This document shows, piece by piece, positions 1 through 5,741 of a stretch of DNA of 8,915 bases (positions are counted from its first letter, which is position 1; every line of letters begins with the position of its first letter). Origin of the DNA: Clostridiales bacterium (lineage in GTDB: Bacteria; Bacillota; Clostridia; Christensenellales; CAG-314); assembly GCA_003537755.1 (NCBI GenBank), contig DPQS01000015.1, positions 12,040-20,954 on the forward strand. Reading direction: 5' to 3'. The translations under genes and the position numbers were made by a program. A model generated the notes under the pieces. It worked only from the letters and a program-made list of their open reading frames with translations. It had not been told where the DNA came from and made no database searches.

Positions 1-106
1 TTCGTGGTAACACCTCGCCACCCCTGATAATGCTTGCTAACAATTTGTAATCGTTATGTGTACTTTAAGTAAGTTAACTTCGGCGGTACATAATCAGGAA
101 TGGACT
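1..106. repeat. Dispersed repeat, copy A, first block (cut by window edge)
   Basis: Bases 1-106 match 5225-5338 in the same orientation over most of their length. The best shared stretch is around CACCTCGCCACCCC, followed by GATAA-GCTT-CTAAC, then TGTAATCG, then CTTCGGCGG. The copies differ at many scattered positions and by small gaps, so they are old copies rather than a recent duplication. In copy B this block contains the right arm of a large inverted repeat. Its left arm would lie before base 1 here, so copy A is truncated by the window edge. Confidence 0.75.
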
Positions 107-119
107 GTATAATGCCATT

Positions 120-225
120 GTGTAGTTATGTCATTACGAGCCGACGGTTGAAAAAAATCAAGTAAATGTGTTTTTTTCTAATCGTGCACGCTCGGGTTTC
201 AATTCCCGGAAGGGTTCCGCTCGTC
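120..225. repeat. Dispersed repeat, copy A, hairpin block
   Basis: This block aligns with 5469-5578 in the same orientation at roughly 80% identity by eye. Both copies begin near TTATGTCATT, carry an AT-rich hairpin, share the exact 20-mer CTAATCGTGCACGCTCGGGT and end near AGGGTTCCG. The hairpin pairs 145-157 with 171-184, and one T in the right arm is unpaired. Where the two copies differ inside the stem the pairing is kept: a G-T wobble here stands for an A-T pair in copy B, and the A/T tract changes in both arms. That suggests a selected structure, or an element that moves as a folded unit. Confidence 0.75.
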
Positions 226-252
226 TGTAATTTTGTCATTGCGACAAATTGC

Positions 253-292
253 AAAAGACGGAATTGCCGCAGTTGTGACAATTCCGTCTTTT
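253..292 (-). terminator. Intrinsic terminator after hydA, probably bidirectional
   Basis: A perfect 14-bp inverted repeat pairs 253-266 (AAAAGACGGAATTG) with 279-292, with a 12-nt loop. Read on the minus strand, the stem ends in TTTT and lies about 170 to 210 nt past the hydA stop codon, so it is a suitable end for the hydrogenase transcript. On the plus strand the stem is followed by TTTTTT, so it could also stop transcription arriving from the left. The U-tract is longer on the plus strand, so the direction is not certain. Confidence 0.7.
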
Positions 293-355
293 TTAGTTTT
301 GTTCTGAAATAATTTTGCAACACTAATCTGCATGGTTTCAATTCGCCATCGCTAA

Positions 356-389
356 CGACCTTGGGCTGTCCTTTGCCGACAACAGGTCG
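356..389 (-). other. Stem-loop in the hydA 3' region
   Basis: CGACC (356-360) pairs with GGTCG (385-389), and inside it GCTGTC (365-370) pairs with GACAAC (378-383) around a 7-nt loop. On the minus strand the one non-Watson-Crick position is a G-U wobble, while on the plus strand it is a C-A mismatch, so the fold suits the hydA transcript better. It lies about 70 to 105 nt beyond the hydA stop and has no U-tract. It may protect the mRNA 3' end or be part of another interspersed repeat. Confidence 0.45.
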
Positions 390-459
390 CGACGAGCAAA
401 AAAAGACCGCTTCTAAGAATTCCGACAATGTTCCGATTTACCCTTAACCGCAGCCGCCG

Positions 460-2193
460 CTATTCCTTTACGTACTTTGCGCGAGGCGCGTAATGCGTGT
501 GCAACAGATTGTGCGCTTCGTGTCCGTTGGGTTCGCCAAGGTATTCCTTGTAGACGGTAAGCACACTTGCGTTGTCGTGACTGCGACGATGTTTCAATGC
601 CTTGTCACCGCCGTACAGCACTGCCGAACGCTTGGCAATCACGTCCGCGCGATTGTTGTTGTAGTCGCCGTTTATCGGTTGACCGCCGCCGTTTACGCAT
701 CCGCCCGGACAGGTCATAACTTCGATAAAGTGGTAATCCGCCTTGCCTTCGCGCACCTTTTGGCACACTTCGTTTACGTTGCCGATACCGTTGACGACAG
801 CCACCTTTACTTTGGTGCCGTTTACGTCGTATGTTGCTTCCTTTACGCCGTCCAGTCCGCGCACCTCGGTAAATTCCAAGGGTGCGTCCTTTGCGCCGAG
901 TTTTACAGCCGCCGTACGAAGTGCCGCTTCCATTACGCCACCGGTCGCGCCGAAAATAAGTCCTGCGCCGGTATACTCGCCGAACGGGCTGTCAAGTTGT
1001 CCGTCGGGAAGCGCGTTGAAGTCGATGGCGTTGTTTTTGATAAGTCGGGCAAGTTCCCTTGTAGTCAGCACCGCGTCCACGTCCACTATTCCGTCGGTGT
1101 ATGTGCGGTTCTTTTCACCCTTTTTGCCCGTGCAAGGCATTACCGACACCACGTAAATGTCCTTGGGGTCGATGCCTTCCTTCTTTGCAAATACGTGCTT
1201 GATAAGCGCGCCGAACATATTTTGCGGCGACTTGCAACTGGACAGATGGTCGAGAAGGTCGGGATAGTTCTTTTCAAGGTGAGTAATCCAACCGGGGCAG
1301 CAGCTTGTAAACATCGGCAAAGTGCCGCCGTTTGTAATACGTCCCAGAAGTTCGTTGGCTTCTTCCATAATGGTGAAGTCCGCCGAGCAGTTGACGTCGA
1401 ACACCTTTTTGAAGCCGATAAGGCGCAACGCAGTAAACATCTTACCCGTGCCGTCGGTGCCTACGGGGCAACCGAATTCTTCGGCAATGGCTGTACGCAC
1501 GCTGGGAGCACTGCCCACAACTACGTATTTGCCGCTGTCTGCAAGGGCTTCCTTTACGCGCGTAATTTCGTCCTTTTCCTTAAGCGCACCCGTCGGGCAC
1601 ACCGTCACACACTGACCGCAACCGATACAGGGTGTGTTGACAAGGTTCATGTCGAACGCACAACCGATGTGTGTGTCGAATCCGCGTTCGCTTGCGCCGA
1701 GTGCGCCGATCTTTTGTACCTTGTTGCACATTGCCACGCAACGGCGGCACAGCACGCACTTGGTGTTGTCGCGGATAAGGTAATCGGTGCTGGTATCGGC
1801 GGGGTCGGTGCACATTGCACCGCTGTATTTTGTCGCGTCGCAGCCGTATTCGTAGGCAAGGGTCTGCAATTCGCAATTGGTGTTACGTTCACATGAAAGA
1901 CATTCCTTGCGGTGGTTGCTCAGGATAAGTTCCAGAGTGGTCTTGCGCGCCTTAAGTACGCGTTCGGTGTTGGTAAACACTTCCATGCCTTCGTTGACGG
2001 GGTAAACGCAACTTGCAACAAGGTTGCGCGCGCCCTTGACTTCCACCACGCACACACGGCATGCGCCTATTTCGTTTACACCCTTAAGGTAGCACAACGT
2101 GGGGATTTTGATACCGATACTCTTTGCCGCGGCAAGGATGGTCGTGCCCGCTTCGACGGAAACGGGGACGTTGTTTATTTTGAGATTGATCAT
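460..2193 (-). CDS. hydA: [FeFe] hydrogenase catalytic subunit HydA (NADH-linked, trimeric type)
   Basis: Catalytic subunit of a HydABC-type cytoplasmic [FeFe] hydrogenase, interconverting protons and H2 with electrons from NADH and ferredoxin. The 577 residues carry, in order: a plant-type [2Fe-2S] domain (C34, C45, C48, C62); a His-ligated [4Fe-4S] site (H94, C98, C101, C107); two ferredoxin [4Fe-4S] sites (C146/149/152/156 and C189/192/195/199); and the H-cluster domain. The H-cluster motifs are TSCCPGW (C298 as proton-relay cysteine, C299 as ligand), MPCTGKKGE (C354) and EVMTCPGGC (C495, C499). The domain plan and ligand spacing closely follow clostridial hydrogenase I. The last motif has T494 where Ala is the usual residue. 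The ATG has a strong site, AAGGAGGTAA, which overlaps the hydB stop codon; the gap to hydB is 14 nt, so the two are probably translated in tandem. All ligands are intact and the enzyme should be active. Assignment to the NADH-dependent trimeric class rests on the adjacent hydB. Confidence 0.96.
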   Translation of the reverse strand: MINLKINNVPVSVEAGTTILAAAKSIGIKIPTLCYLKGVNEIGACRVCVVEVKGARNLVASCVYPVNEGMEVFTNTERVLKARKTTLELILSNHRKECLSCERNTNCELQTLAYEYGCDATKYSGAMCTDPADTSTDYLIRDNTKCVLCRRCVAMCNKVQKIGALGASERGFDTHIGCAFDMNLVNTPCIGCGQCVTVCPTGALKEKDEITRVKEALADSGKYVVVGSAPSVRTAIAEEFGCPVGTDGTGKMFTALRLIGFKKVFDVNCSADFTIMEEANELLGRITNGGTLPMFTSCCPGWITHLEKNYPDLLDHLSSCKSPQNMFGALIKHVFAKKEGIDPKDIYVVSVMPCTGKKGEKNRTYTDGIVDVDAVLTTRELARLIKNNAIDFNALPDGQLDSPFGEYTGAGLIFGATGGVMEAALRTAAVKLGAKDAPLEFTEVRGLDGVKEATYDVNGTKVKVAVVNGIGNVNEVCQKVREGKADYHFIEVMTCPGGCVNGGGQPINGDYNNNRADVIAKRSAVLYGGDKALKHRRSHDNASVLTVYKEYLGEPNGHEAHNLLHTHYAPRAKYVKE

Positions 2194-2202
2194 TTCCTGT
2201 TA

Positions 2203-2210
2203 CCTCCTTA
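2203..2210 (-). promoter_or_regulatory. Ribosome binding site of hydA overlapping the hydB stop
   Basis: On the minus strand the sequence TAAGGAGG contains the hydB stop codon (TAA) and a full Shine-Dalgarno core (AAGGAGG). It sits 9 nt before the hydA ATG at 2193. It fixes the hydA start and implies that ribosomes ending hydB help to initiate hydA. Confidence 0.85.
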
Positions 2211-4016
2211 CTTCTTTTCCACGGCGTGGAACTTACATACGGTCACGCAGTTGCCGCACTTGACGCACTTGCCCGTGTCGATGACAAGATAAGGCAGTTT
2301 TTTGCCCGGCATAACTTCCGTCTGCGGTTTGATTGCGTCGGCGGGACATCCGCGTGCGCACATTTTGCAACCGATACATTTTTCACGGTCAATGTGGAAG
2401 TTGATAAGGTTTTTGCATACGCCCGCGGGGCAACGCTTGTCCACAACGTGGGCAACGTACTCGTCGCGGAAGTACTTCAAGGTACTCAGTACGGGGTTGG
2501 GCGCAGATTGCCCGAGGCCGCACAGTGAATTGTCTTTTATGTAGTAGCACAGTTCTTCCATCTTGTCCAGGTCCTCGAGCGTGGCTTTGCCGCTTGTAAC
2601 CTTGCACAACATTTCGTACAGACGTTTGGTACCGATACGGCATGCAGTACATTTGCCGCAGGATTCGTCCACGGTAAACTCAAGGAAGAACTTGGCGATG
2701 TCAACCATGCAGTTGTCCTCGTCCATTACGATAAGACCGCCGCTGCCCATCATCGAGCCGATACTGATAAGGCTTTCGTAATCGATGGGGATGTCGAAGT
2801 GGCTTGCAGGTATGCAACCGCCGCTGGGACCGCCGGTCTGAGCCGCCTTGAATTTTTTGCCGTGAGGAATACCGCCACCGATGTCTTCGATTACCGTGCG
2901 AAGCGGCGTACCCATGGGGATTTCCACCAGACCGGTGTTGTTGATTTTTCCGCCGAGAGCAAACACCTTGGTGCCCTTGCTGCGTTCCGTACCCATGGAA
3001 GCGAACCATTCCGGTCCCTTCAGGATAATTTGCGTAATGTTGGCGTATGTTTCAACGTTGTTGAGAAGCGTGGGCTTGCCGAACAAACCCTTGACCGCAG
3101 GGAACGGGGGACGGGGACGCGGCTCGCCGCGATTGCCTTCGATACTGGTCATAAGCGCGGTCTCTTCGCCGCAGACAAACGCGCCTGCACCGAGGCGGAT
3201 TTCGATGTCAAAGGAAAAGCCGGTGCCGAGAATGTTGTTGCCGAGAAGTCCGTATTCGCGCGACTGACCGATTGCCACCTGCAAACGATGCACGGCAATG
3301 GGGTATTCCGCACGCACGTAAATGTAACCCTGGTGTGCGCCGACGGCGTAGCCTGCGATAGTCATTGCTTCCAACACCGCGTGAGGGTCGCCTTCCAGAA
3401 TGGAACGGTCCATAAACGCGCCCGGGTCGCCTTCGTCGGCATTGCACGCCACGTACTTGACCTCGCCCTGTGCGTCGTGAGTAAACTGCCACTTGCGCCC
3501 GGTCGGGAAGCCTGCGCCGCCGCGACCGCGAAGTCCGGACCTGGTAATGGTGTCTATCACTTCCTGCGGCTGCATTTCCGTCAGCACCTTGATGAGTGCC
3601 TGATATCCGTCGTAGGCAATGTATTCGTCGATGTTTTCGGGGTTGATTACGCCGCAGTTGCGAAGCGCGACGCGGGTTTGCTTTTTGTAAAAGTTGGTGT
3701 CGGACAGTGCTCTGACCGCATTTGCCGCAGGATCGTCTTTGTGCAGCAGGCGTTCGACGATACGTCCCTTTACCAGGTGCTCGGCGACGATTTCGTCAAC
3801 GTCTTCCAGGTGAACGTGGCTGTAAAATGCGCCTTCGGGGTAGACGATGACCACAGGACCGACAGCGCACAAGCCGAAACAACCCGTCTGCACGACCTGA
3901 ATGTCATTTGAAAGCCCTGCTTCGGCGATCTCTTTGTTGAATTTAGCAATGATTTCCGCACTGCGGTTGCTGTGGCAGCCCGTGCCGCCGCAAACTAATA
4001 CGTGACTTCTGTACAT
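2208..4016 (-). CDS. hydB: NADH-binding hydrogenase subunit HydB (NuoF-like flavoprotein)
   Basis: FMN- and NAD(H)-binding subunit that passes electrons between NADH, ferredoxin and HydA. The 602 residues show an N-terminal thioredoxin-fold [2Fe-2S] domain (C9, C14, C46, C50); the NuoF core with the glycine-rich GRGGAGFPTGRKW segment (164-176) and CNADEGDPGAF (191-201) for FMN and NADH; the N3-type [4Fe-4S] site (C453, C456, C459, C499); and two C-terminal ferredoxin [4Fe-4S] sites (C547/550/553/557 and C584/587/590/594). This N-terminal plus C-terminal extension is the plan of HydB in bifurcating hydrogenases and differs from complex I NuoF. The ATG at 4016 has a GAGGA site 8-9 nt upstream. 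The gene starts 5 nt after the small [2Fe-2S] protein. A NuoE/HydC partner, normally required for the flavin site to work in the complex, is not encoded in this window. Confidence 0.95.
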   Translation of the reverse strand: MYRSHVLVCGGTGCHSNRSAEIIAKFNKEIAEAGLSNDIQVVQTGCFGLCAVGPVVIVYPEGAFYSHVHLEDVDEIVAEHLVKGRIVERLLHKDDPAANAVRALSDTNFYKKQTRVALRNCGVINPENIDEYIAYDGYQALIKVLTEMQPQEVIDTITRSGLRGRGGAGFPTGRKWQFTHDAQGEVKYVACNADEGDPGAFMDRSILEGDPHAVLEAMTIAGYAVGAHQGYIYVRAEYPIAVHRLQVAIGQSREYGLLGNNILGTGFSFDIEIRLGAGAFVCGEETALMTSIEGNRGEPRPRPPFPAVKGLFGKPTLLNNVETYANITQIILKGPEWFASMGTERSKGTKVFALGGKINNTGLVEIPMGTPLRTVIEDIGGGIPHGKKFKAAQTGGPSGGCIPASHFDIPIDYESLISIGSMMGSGGLIVMDEDNCMVDIAKFFLEFTVDESCGKCTACRIGTKRLYEMLCKVTSGKATLEDLDKMEELCYYIKDNSLCGLGQSAPNPVLSTLKYFRDEYVAHVVDKRCPAGVCKNLINFHIDREKCIGCKMCARGCPADAIKPQTEVMPGKKLPYLVIDTGKCVKCGNCVTVCKFHAVEKK

Positions 4017-4021
4017 AGTTG

Positions 4022-4393
4022 TTATTCCTCACTTCCGACAAGGTATTCCGTGCAGATATTGCCGTTGACGATATGGTTTGCAATGATGTTTTTGGCTTTG
4101 TCGGCGTCTACGTGACAGTAGGTAACCTTTTCCTGACCGGGGATGTAAACTTCCACAATCGGTTCCAGGCGACACATGCCAAGGCAACCCGTGCGGCTTA
4201 CGTTTACATTGCGCAGAGCGCGCTTGCTGACCTCGTCCACAAGGGTGTTGAACACGGGACGTGCCCCTGCGGAAATTCCGCAAGTCGCCATACCTACGAC
4301 GATACGAATTTCGTCGGTGGTTTCCTTGTCGCGCACGACAATCTGCGATTGCATCTTTTCTCTAATCGCCTTAATGTCGGCAATACTCTTCAT
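4022..4393 (-). CDS. Small thioredoxin-fold [2Fe-2S] ferredoxin-like protein of the hydrogenase operon
   Basis: A 123-residue protein of the (2Fe-2S) ferredoxin-like family that commonly sits between an ATPase gene and hydB in clostridial hydrogenase operons. It has the pattern of this fold: a first cysteine in MATCGISAGA (C38) and the later pair GCLGMC (C70, C74), followed by LEPIVEVY. The usual second cysteine of the first pair is replaced: aligned with the HydB N-terminus (CGGTGC), position 43 is Gly. Other cysteines are C93 and C114. Whether it binds a full [2Fe-2S] cluster is therefore open. It is too short, and lacks the N-terminal helical part, to be NuoE/HydC. The frame is open further upstream to 4525, but the start chosen is the ATG at 4393, which has GGAGG 9 nt upstream and overlaps the stop codon of the preceding ATPase by 4 nt (ATGA). 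Role by context: electron carrier, assembly or regulatory partner of HydAB. Confidence 0.85.
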   Translation of the reverse strand: MKSIADIKAIREKMQSQIVVRDKETTDEIRIVVGMATCGISAGARPVFNTLVDEVSKRALRNVNVSRTGCLGMCRLEPIVEVYIPGQEKVTYCHVDADKAKNIIANHIVNGNICTEYLVGSEE

Positions 4394-4938
4394 AATACGA
4401 TACCTCCGTTTATTGTAGCAATATTTTCTTCTGTCATATCCCGTAAAAACACCAGTATGTCGGGCGCGTCTATCGGCACGCCGTCCAGTTGTTGCTTTAC
4501 TTCGTCCGTATCCAGCGTAAAGCATTTGCCAAACGCCCGATAGGAAAATATCAGTCTTGTTTCGCCGAGGTCGGGCAGCAATGCGACAAGCGTTTCCGCA
4601 AGATTGCCCATCGGCGGACGGTCGATGTGATTGCGCCCGAACGTGGTTGTGACCGTAGTGCCCACGCCGACTTCCGACGTAATGCCGAAACTGCCGCCGC
4701 TCATTTCCGCTTCCATTTTGATTAGCGGAAGCCCCAGCCCCACTTTGCGCGTAGTGCGCGTCGTGGTAAAGGGGTCGGCAACGCGGGACAGAAATTCCTC
4801 GCTCATGCCGCGGCCGTTGTCGGCGACGGTAATACGTATGGTGTCGTCGGCGACATCGACGTCGATTTGTATTTTGGTTGCCTTGGCGCGCAGAGAGTTT
4901 TCGGCGACGTCAAGTATGTTTAGTGCAAGTTCTCTCAT
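4390..4938 (-). CDS. Histidine-kinase-type ATP-binding protein without phosphoacceptor domain
   Basis: A 182-residue GHKL-type ATPase. Visible motifs are the N-box around AENSLRAKA (12-20, with E13 and N14), the G1 box DNGRG (40-44), an F-box-like DPFTTT (55-60), the G2 box GLGL (67-70) and the G3 box GVGTT (91-95). After about residue 100 there is a C-terminal extension of some 80 residues that I do not recognise. There is no HisKA dimerisation domain, no sensor domain and no membrane segment, so it is not a classical sensor kinase; it resembles soluble anti-sigma-type or partner-switch kinases. It is the first gene of the left block and overlaps the next gene by 4 nt. The ATG at 4938 has no clear Shine-Dalgarno site. 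Instead its ATGA overlaps the stop of a possible 14-codon leader. Its target is unknown; placement with hydAB suggests control of hydrogenase expression or activity. Confidence 0.85.
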   Translation of the reverse strand: MRELALNILDVAENSLRAKATKIQIDVDVADDTIRITVADNGRGMSEEFLSRVADPFTTTRTTRKVGLGLPLIKMEAEMSGGSFGITSEVGVGTTVTTTFGRNHIDRPPMGNLAETLVALLPDLGETRLIFSYRAFGKCFTLDTDEVKQQLDGVPIDAPDILVFLRDMTEENIATINGGIVL

Positions 4939-4979
4939 AAGAGGTTGTAGGTTTGTGGCGAAATTGAGTTTTTTTTCAT
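4937..4979 (-). CDS. Possible 14-codon leader peptide before the ATPase gene
   Basis: An ATG at 4979 opens a short frame, MKKNSISPQTYNLL, whose TGA overlaps the ATPase start codon (ATGA). That arrangement would allow coupled translation and might make up for the missing ribosome binding site of the ATPase gene. However, the leader has no Shine-Dalgarno site either, and a 14-codon frame easily arises by chance. It could also be the worn-down end of a gene that once stood here. Confidence 0.2.
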
Positions 4980-5012
4980 AAAGACAGGTGCCAAGCGCAC
5001 AGATTATTCCAC

Positions 5013-5041
5013 ACTATTAAATGAGTGCCGAAGCGTTTCAA
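5013..5041 (-). promoter_or_regulatory. Candidate sigma-A-type promoter for the ATPase-hydA block
   Basis: On the minus strand TTGAAA (5041-5036) and AATAGT (5018-5013) are separated by exactly 17 nt. They match the TTGACA and TATAAT consensus at 5 of 6 and 4 of 6 positions. A transcript from here would start about 65-70 nt before the ATPase ATG. It would give hydBA their own promoter, independent of the signalling genes to the right. Matches of this quality also occur by chance. Confidence 0.35.
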
Positions 5042-5095
5042 ATTGGCGCCGAAGGCACGGGTCGTGTACCCACTAATAAAAGGACGCCGAAGTGC

Positions 5096-5268
5096 GTTAA
5101 CGAGTGTAATGGGGTCCTGCCGAGGAATTGTCCAATGAAAACTCGCCCTGATGGCTCAGCATTCCGTCGGAGCAATATTGCCTGTGGTAGGCAGCCTTCC
5201 CAGCCGCGCCCTCGGAATGATGGTTTTCATTGGGCAACACCTCGCCACCCCCGATAACGCTTACTAAC
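5096..5268. repeat. Large imperfect inverted repeat (possible structured RNA or miniature mobile element)
   Basis: The core arms are 21 nt each: 5122-5142 pairs with 5223-5243, with one 2-nt mismatch and one G-T pair, and includes the perfect 11-bp CCAATGAAAAC / GTTTTCATTGG. Outside it pairing continues with interruptions (GGGG 5111-5114 with CCCC 5249-5252, GTTA 5096-5099 with TAAC 5265-5268). Inside it CATTCCG (5160-5166) pairs with CGGAATG (5213-5219), and GCCT (5180-5183) with AGGC (5189-5192) around a 5-nt loop. The whole can fold into one long rod with side bulges. I recognise no named RNA family in it: signal-recognition RNA, RNase P, tmRNA and common riboswitch cores are absent. No transposase is present. 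Confidence 0.65.
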
Positions 5269-5338
5269 CGTCTGTAATCGGTTTGCACGCTTCAAGTTGA
5301 CCACCTTCGGCGGGCGTAGTAATTTAGCAAGGAAGTAT
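5225..5338. repeat. Dispersed repeat, copy B, first block
   Basis: This is the counterpart of bases 1-106 in the same orientation. It begins inside the right arm of the large inverted repeat and runs through TGTAATCG and CTTCGGCGG. In copy A the distance from this block to the hairpin block is about 120 bp shorter. The extra sequence in copy B contains the palindrome at 5390-5440, so one copy has gained or lost a segment. Confidence 0.75.
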
Positions 5339-5389
5339 GGCAATAGATAATTAGCAAAGGGAAGGGCAATTACCGCCACATTTATACTA

Positions 5390-5440
5390 TGTCATGTTGA
5401 GCGAAGCAACGTGTTGTTCGTTGCGAAGTCGAAACATCCC
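5390..5440. repeat. Short interspersed palindrome of the TGTCATG-TGAGCGAAGC type
   Basis: The sequence starts TGTCATGTTGAGCGAAGC and ends GAAGTCGAAACATCCC. It folds by ATGTT (5394-5398) with AACAT (5433-5437) and GCAACG (5406-5411) with CGTTGC (5419-5424), with a 7-nt loop. I know this word family (variants of TGTCATTCTGAGCGAAGCGAAG) as an interspersed intergenic repeat of many unrelated bacteria; its function is not established. Related GTCATTGCGAG-like words occur here at 129, 235 and 5479. Confidence 0.6.
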
Positions 5441-5468
5441 CTGGAAAGGTACCATATGAATGTCTTTC

Positions 5469-5578
5469 GTGCAATTATGTCATTGCGGGACGCCGATTGA
5501 AAAACAATCAAGTAAAAGAAGTTGTTTTTCTAATCGTGCACGCTCGGGTGCCAATCCCCCGAAAGGGTTCCGTTCGCC
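5469..5578. repeat. Dispersed repeat, copy B, hairpin block
   Basis: Counterpart of 120-225. The stem pairs 5494-5507 (CGATTGAAAAACAA) with 5522-5536, with one unpaired T, around a 14-nt loop. A second small stem pairs TCGGG with CCCGA (about 5544-5562). The sequence after the stem, CTAATCGTGCACGCTCGGGT, is identical to copy A, so this conserved segment may be the functional or recombining part of the element. Confidence 0.75.
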
Positions 5579-5656
5579 TAAGTATACTTATGACAACGTC
5601 ACTATTGCAGCCCTTCTACAAGTGGTGTCCCTCTTATTCGCTAACTTTTGGTAATA

Positions 5657-5690
5657 CCCCCACAGCACCGCTACCCCGTCCACCCACCCC
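5657..5690 (-). other. G-rich tract, potential G-quadruplex
   Basis: On the minus strand four G-runs follow one another: GGGG (5690-5687), GGG (5685-5683), GGGG (5677-5674) and GGGGG (5661-5657), with loops of 1, 5 and 12 nt. This fits the usual four-tract pattern except that one loop is long. It lies on the transcribed strand 52 to 85 nt past the PHP stop codon, where a folded RNA or DNA could slow polymerase. No U-rich terminator was found after the PHP gene. Confidence 0.45.
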
Positions 5691-5741
5691 TCATGGTCAA
5701 GGGCGCGCTGTTGGAATTAAGGAAAGCAGGCGCAGTCTGTT

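Larger units (their letters stand above)
1..459. other. Gene-free region downstream of hydA
   Basis: No credible gene is visible in these 459 bases. The stretch holds, from left to right, the right-hand part of a dispersed repeat (1-106), a hairpin block of the same repeat family (120-225), a small GTCATTGCGAC hairpin (about 232-248), a strong terminator-type hairpin (253-292) and another stem-loop (356-389). A 100-codon reading frame on the minus strand (126-428) crosses the repeat, the terminator and the stem-loop, so it is most likely accidental. The region is the 3' untranslated and intergenic space after the hydrogenase operon. Confidence 0.75.
4939..5741. other. Gene-free, repeat-rich region where nuoE/hydC is expected
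   Basis: About 800 bases without a credible gene between the PHP gene and the second ATPase. From right to left on the minus strand it holds a G-rich tract (5657-5690), a dispersed hairpin block (5469-5578), a common bacterial palindrome (5390-5440), a second repeat block (5225-5338) that forms the right side of a large inverted repeat (5096-5268), three spaced GCCGAAG words (5027, 5048, 5086) and a candidate promoter (5013-5041). I searched the frames for the cysteine pattern of NuoE and found nothing like it. The base composition and the repeats suggest insertion of mobile or structured non-coding DNA. Confidence 0.7.

Noticed and set aside
186..220. T-arm-like CGGGTTTCAATTCCCGG suggesting a tRNA
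   Set aside because: No acceptor stem, anticodon arm or CCA fits around it, and it belongs to the dispersed hairpin block.
195..344. GGTTTCAATTC twice (195-205 and 334-344), like the end of a CRISPR repeat
   Set aside because: Only two copies of 11 nt, no longer repeat around them, 128 nt between them, no cas genes, and copy B of the element has a different sequence at this place.
126..428. Minus-strand frame of 100 codons after hydA
   Set aside because: It runs through the repeat hairpin, the terminator and another stem-loop, and has no recognisable motif.
493..1896. Long plus-strand frame (467 codons) opposite hydA
   Set aside because: It is antisense to a fully motif-supported hydA, has no recognisable domain, and is explained by GC-rich third codon positions of the real gene.
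2799..3911. Plus-strand frame (370 codons) opposite hydB
   Set aside because: Same reasoning: hydB has all its cofactor motifs in the other strand, and the opposite product is low-complexity in character with no known fold.
5096..5268. Signal-recognition RNA, 6S RNA or a riboswitch
   Set aside because: The conserved tetraloop region of signal-recognition RNA and known riboswitch cores are absent. A 6S-like rod cannot be supported from sequence alone, and a second copy at base 1 argues for a repeat.
5097..5288. Minus-strand frame of 63 codons in the gap, considered as a nuoE remnant
   Set aside because: It coincides with the large inverted repeat and lacks the NuoE cysteine pattern.
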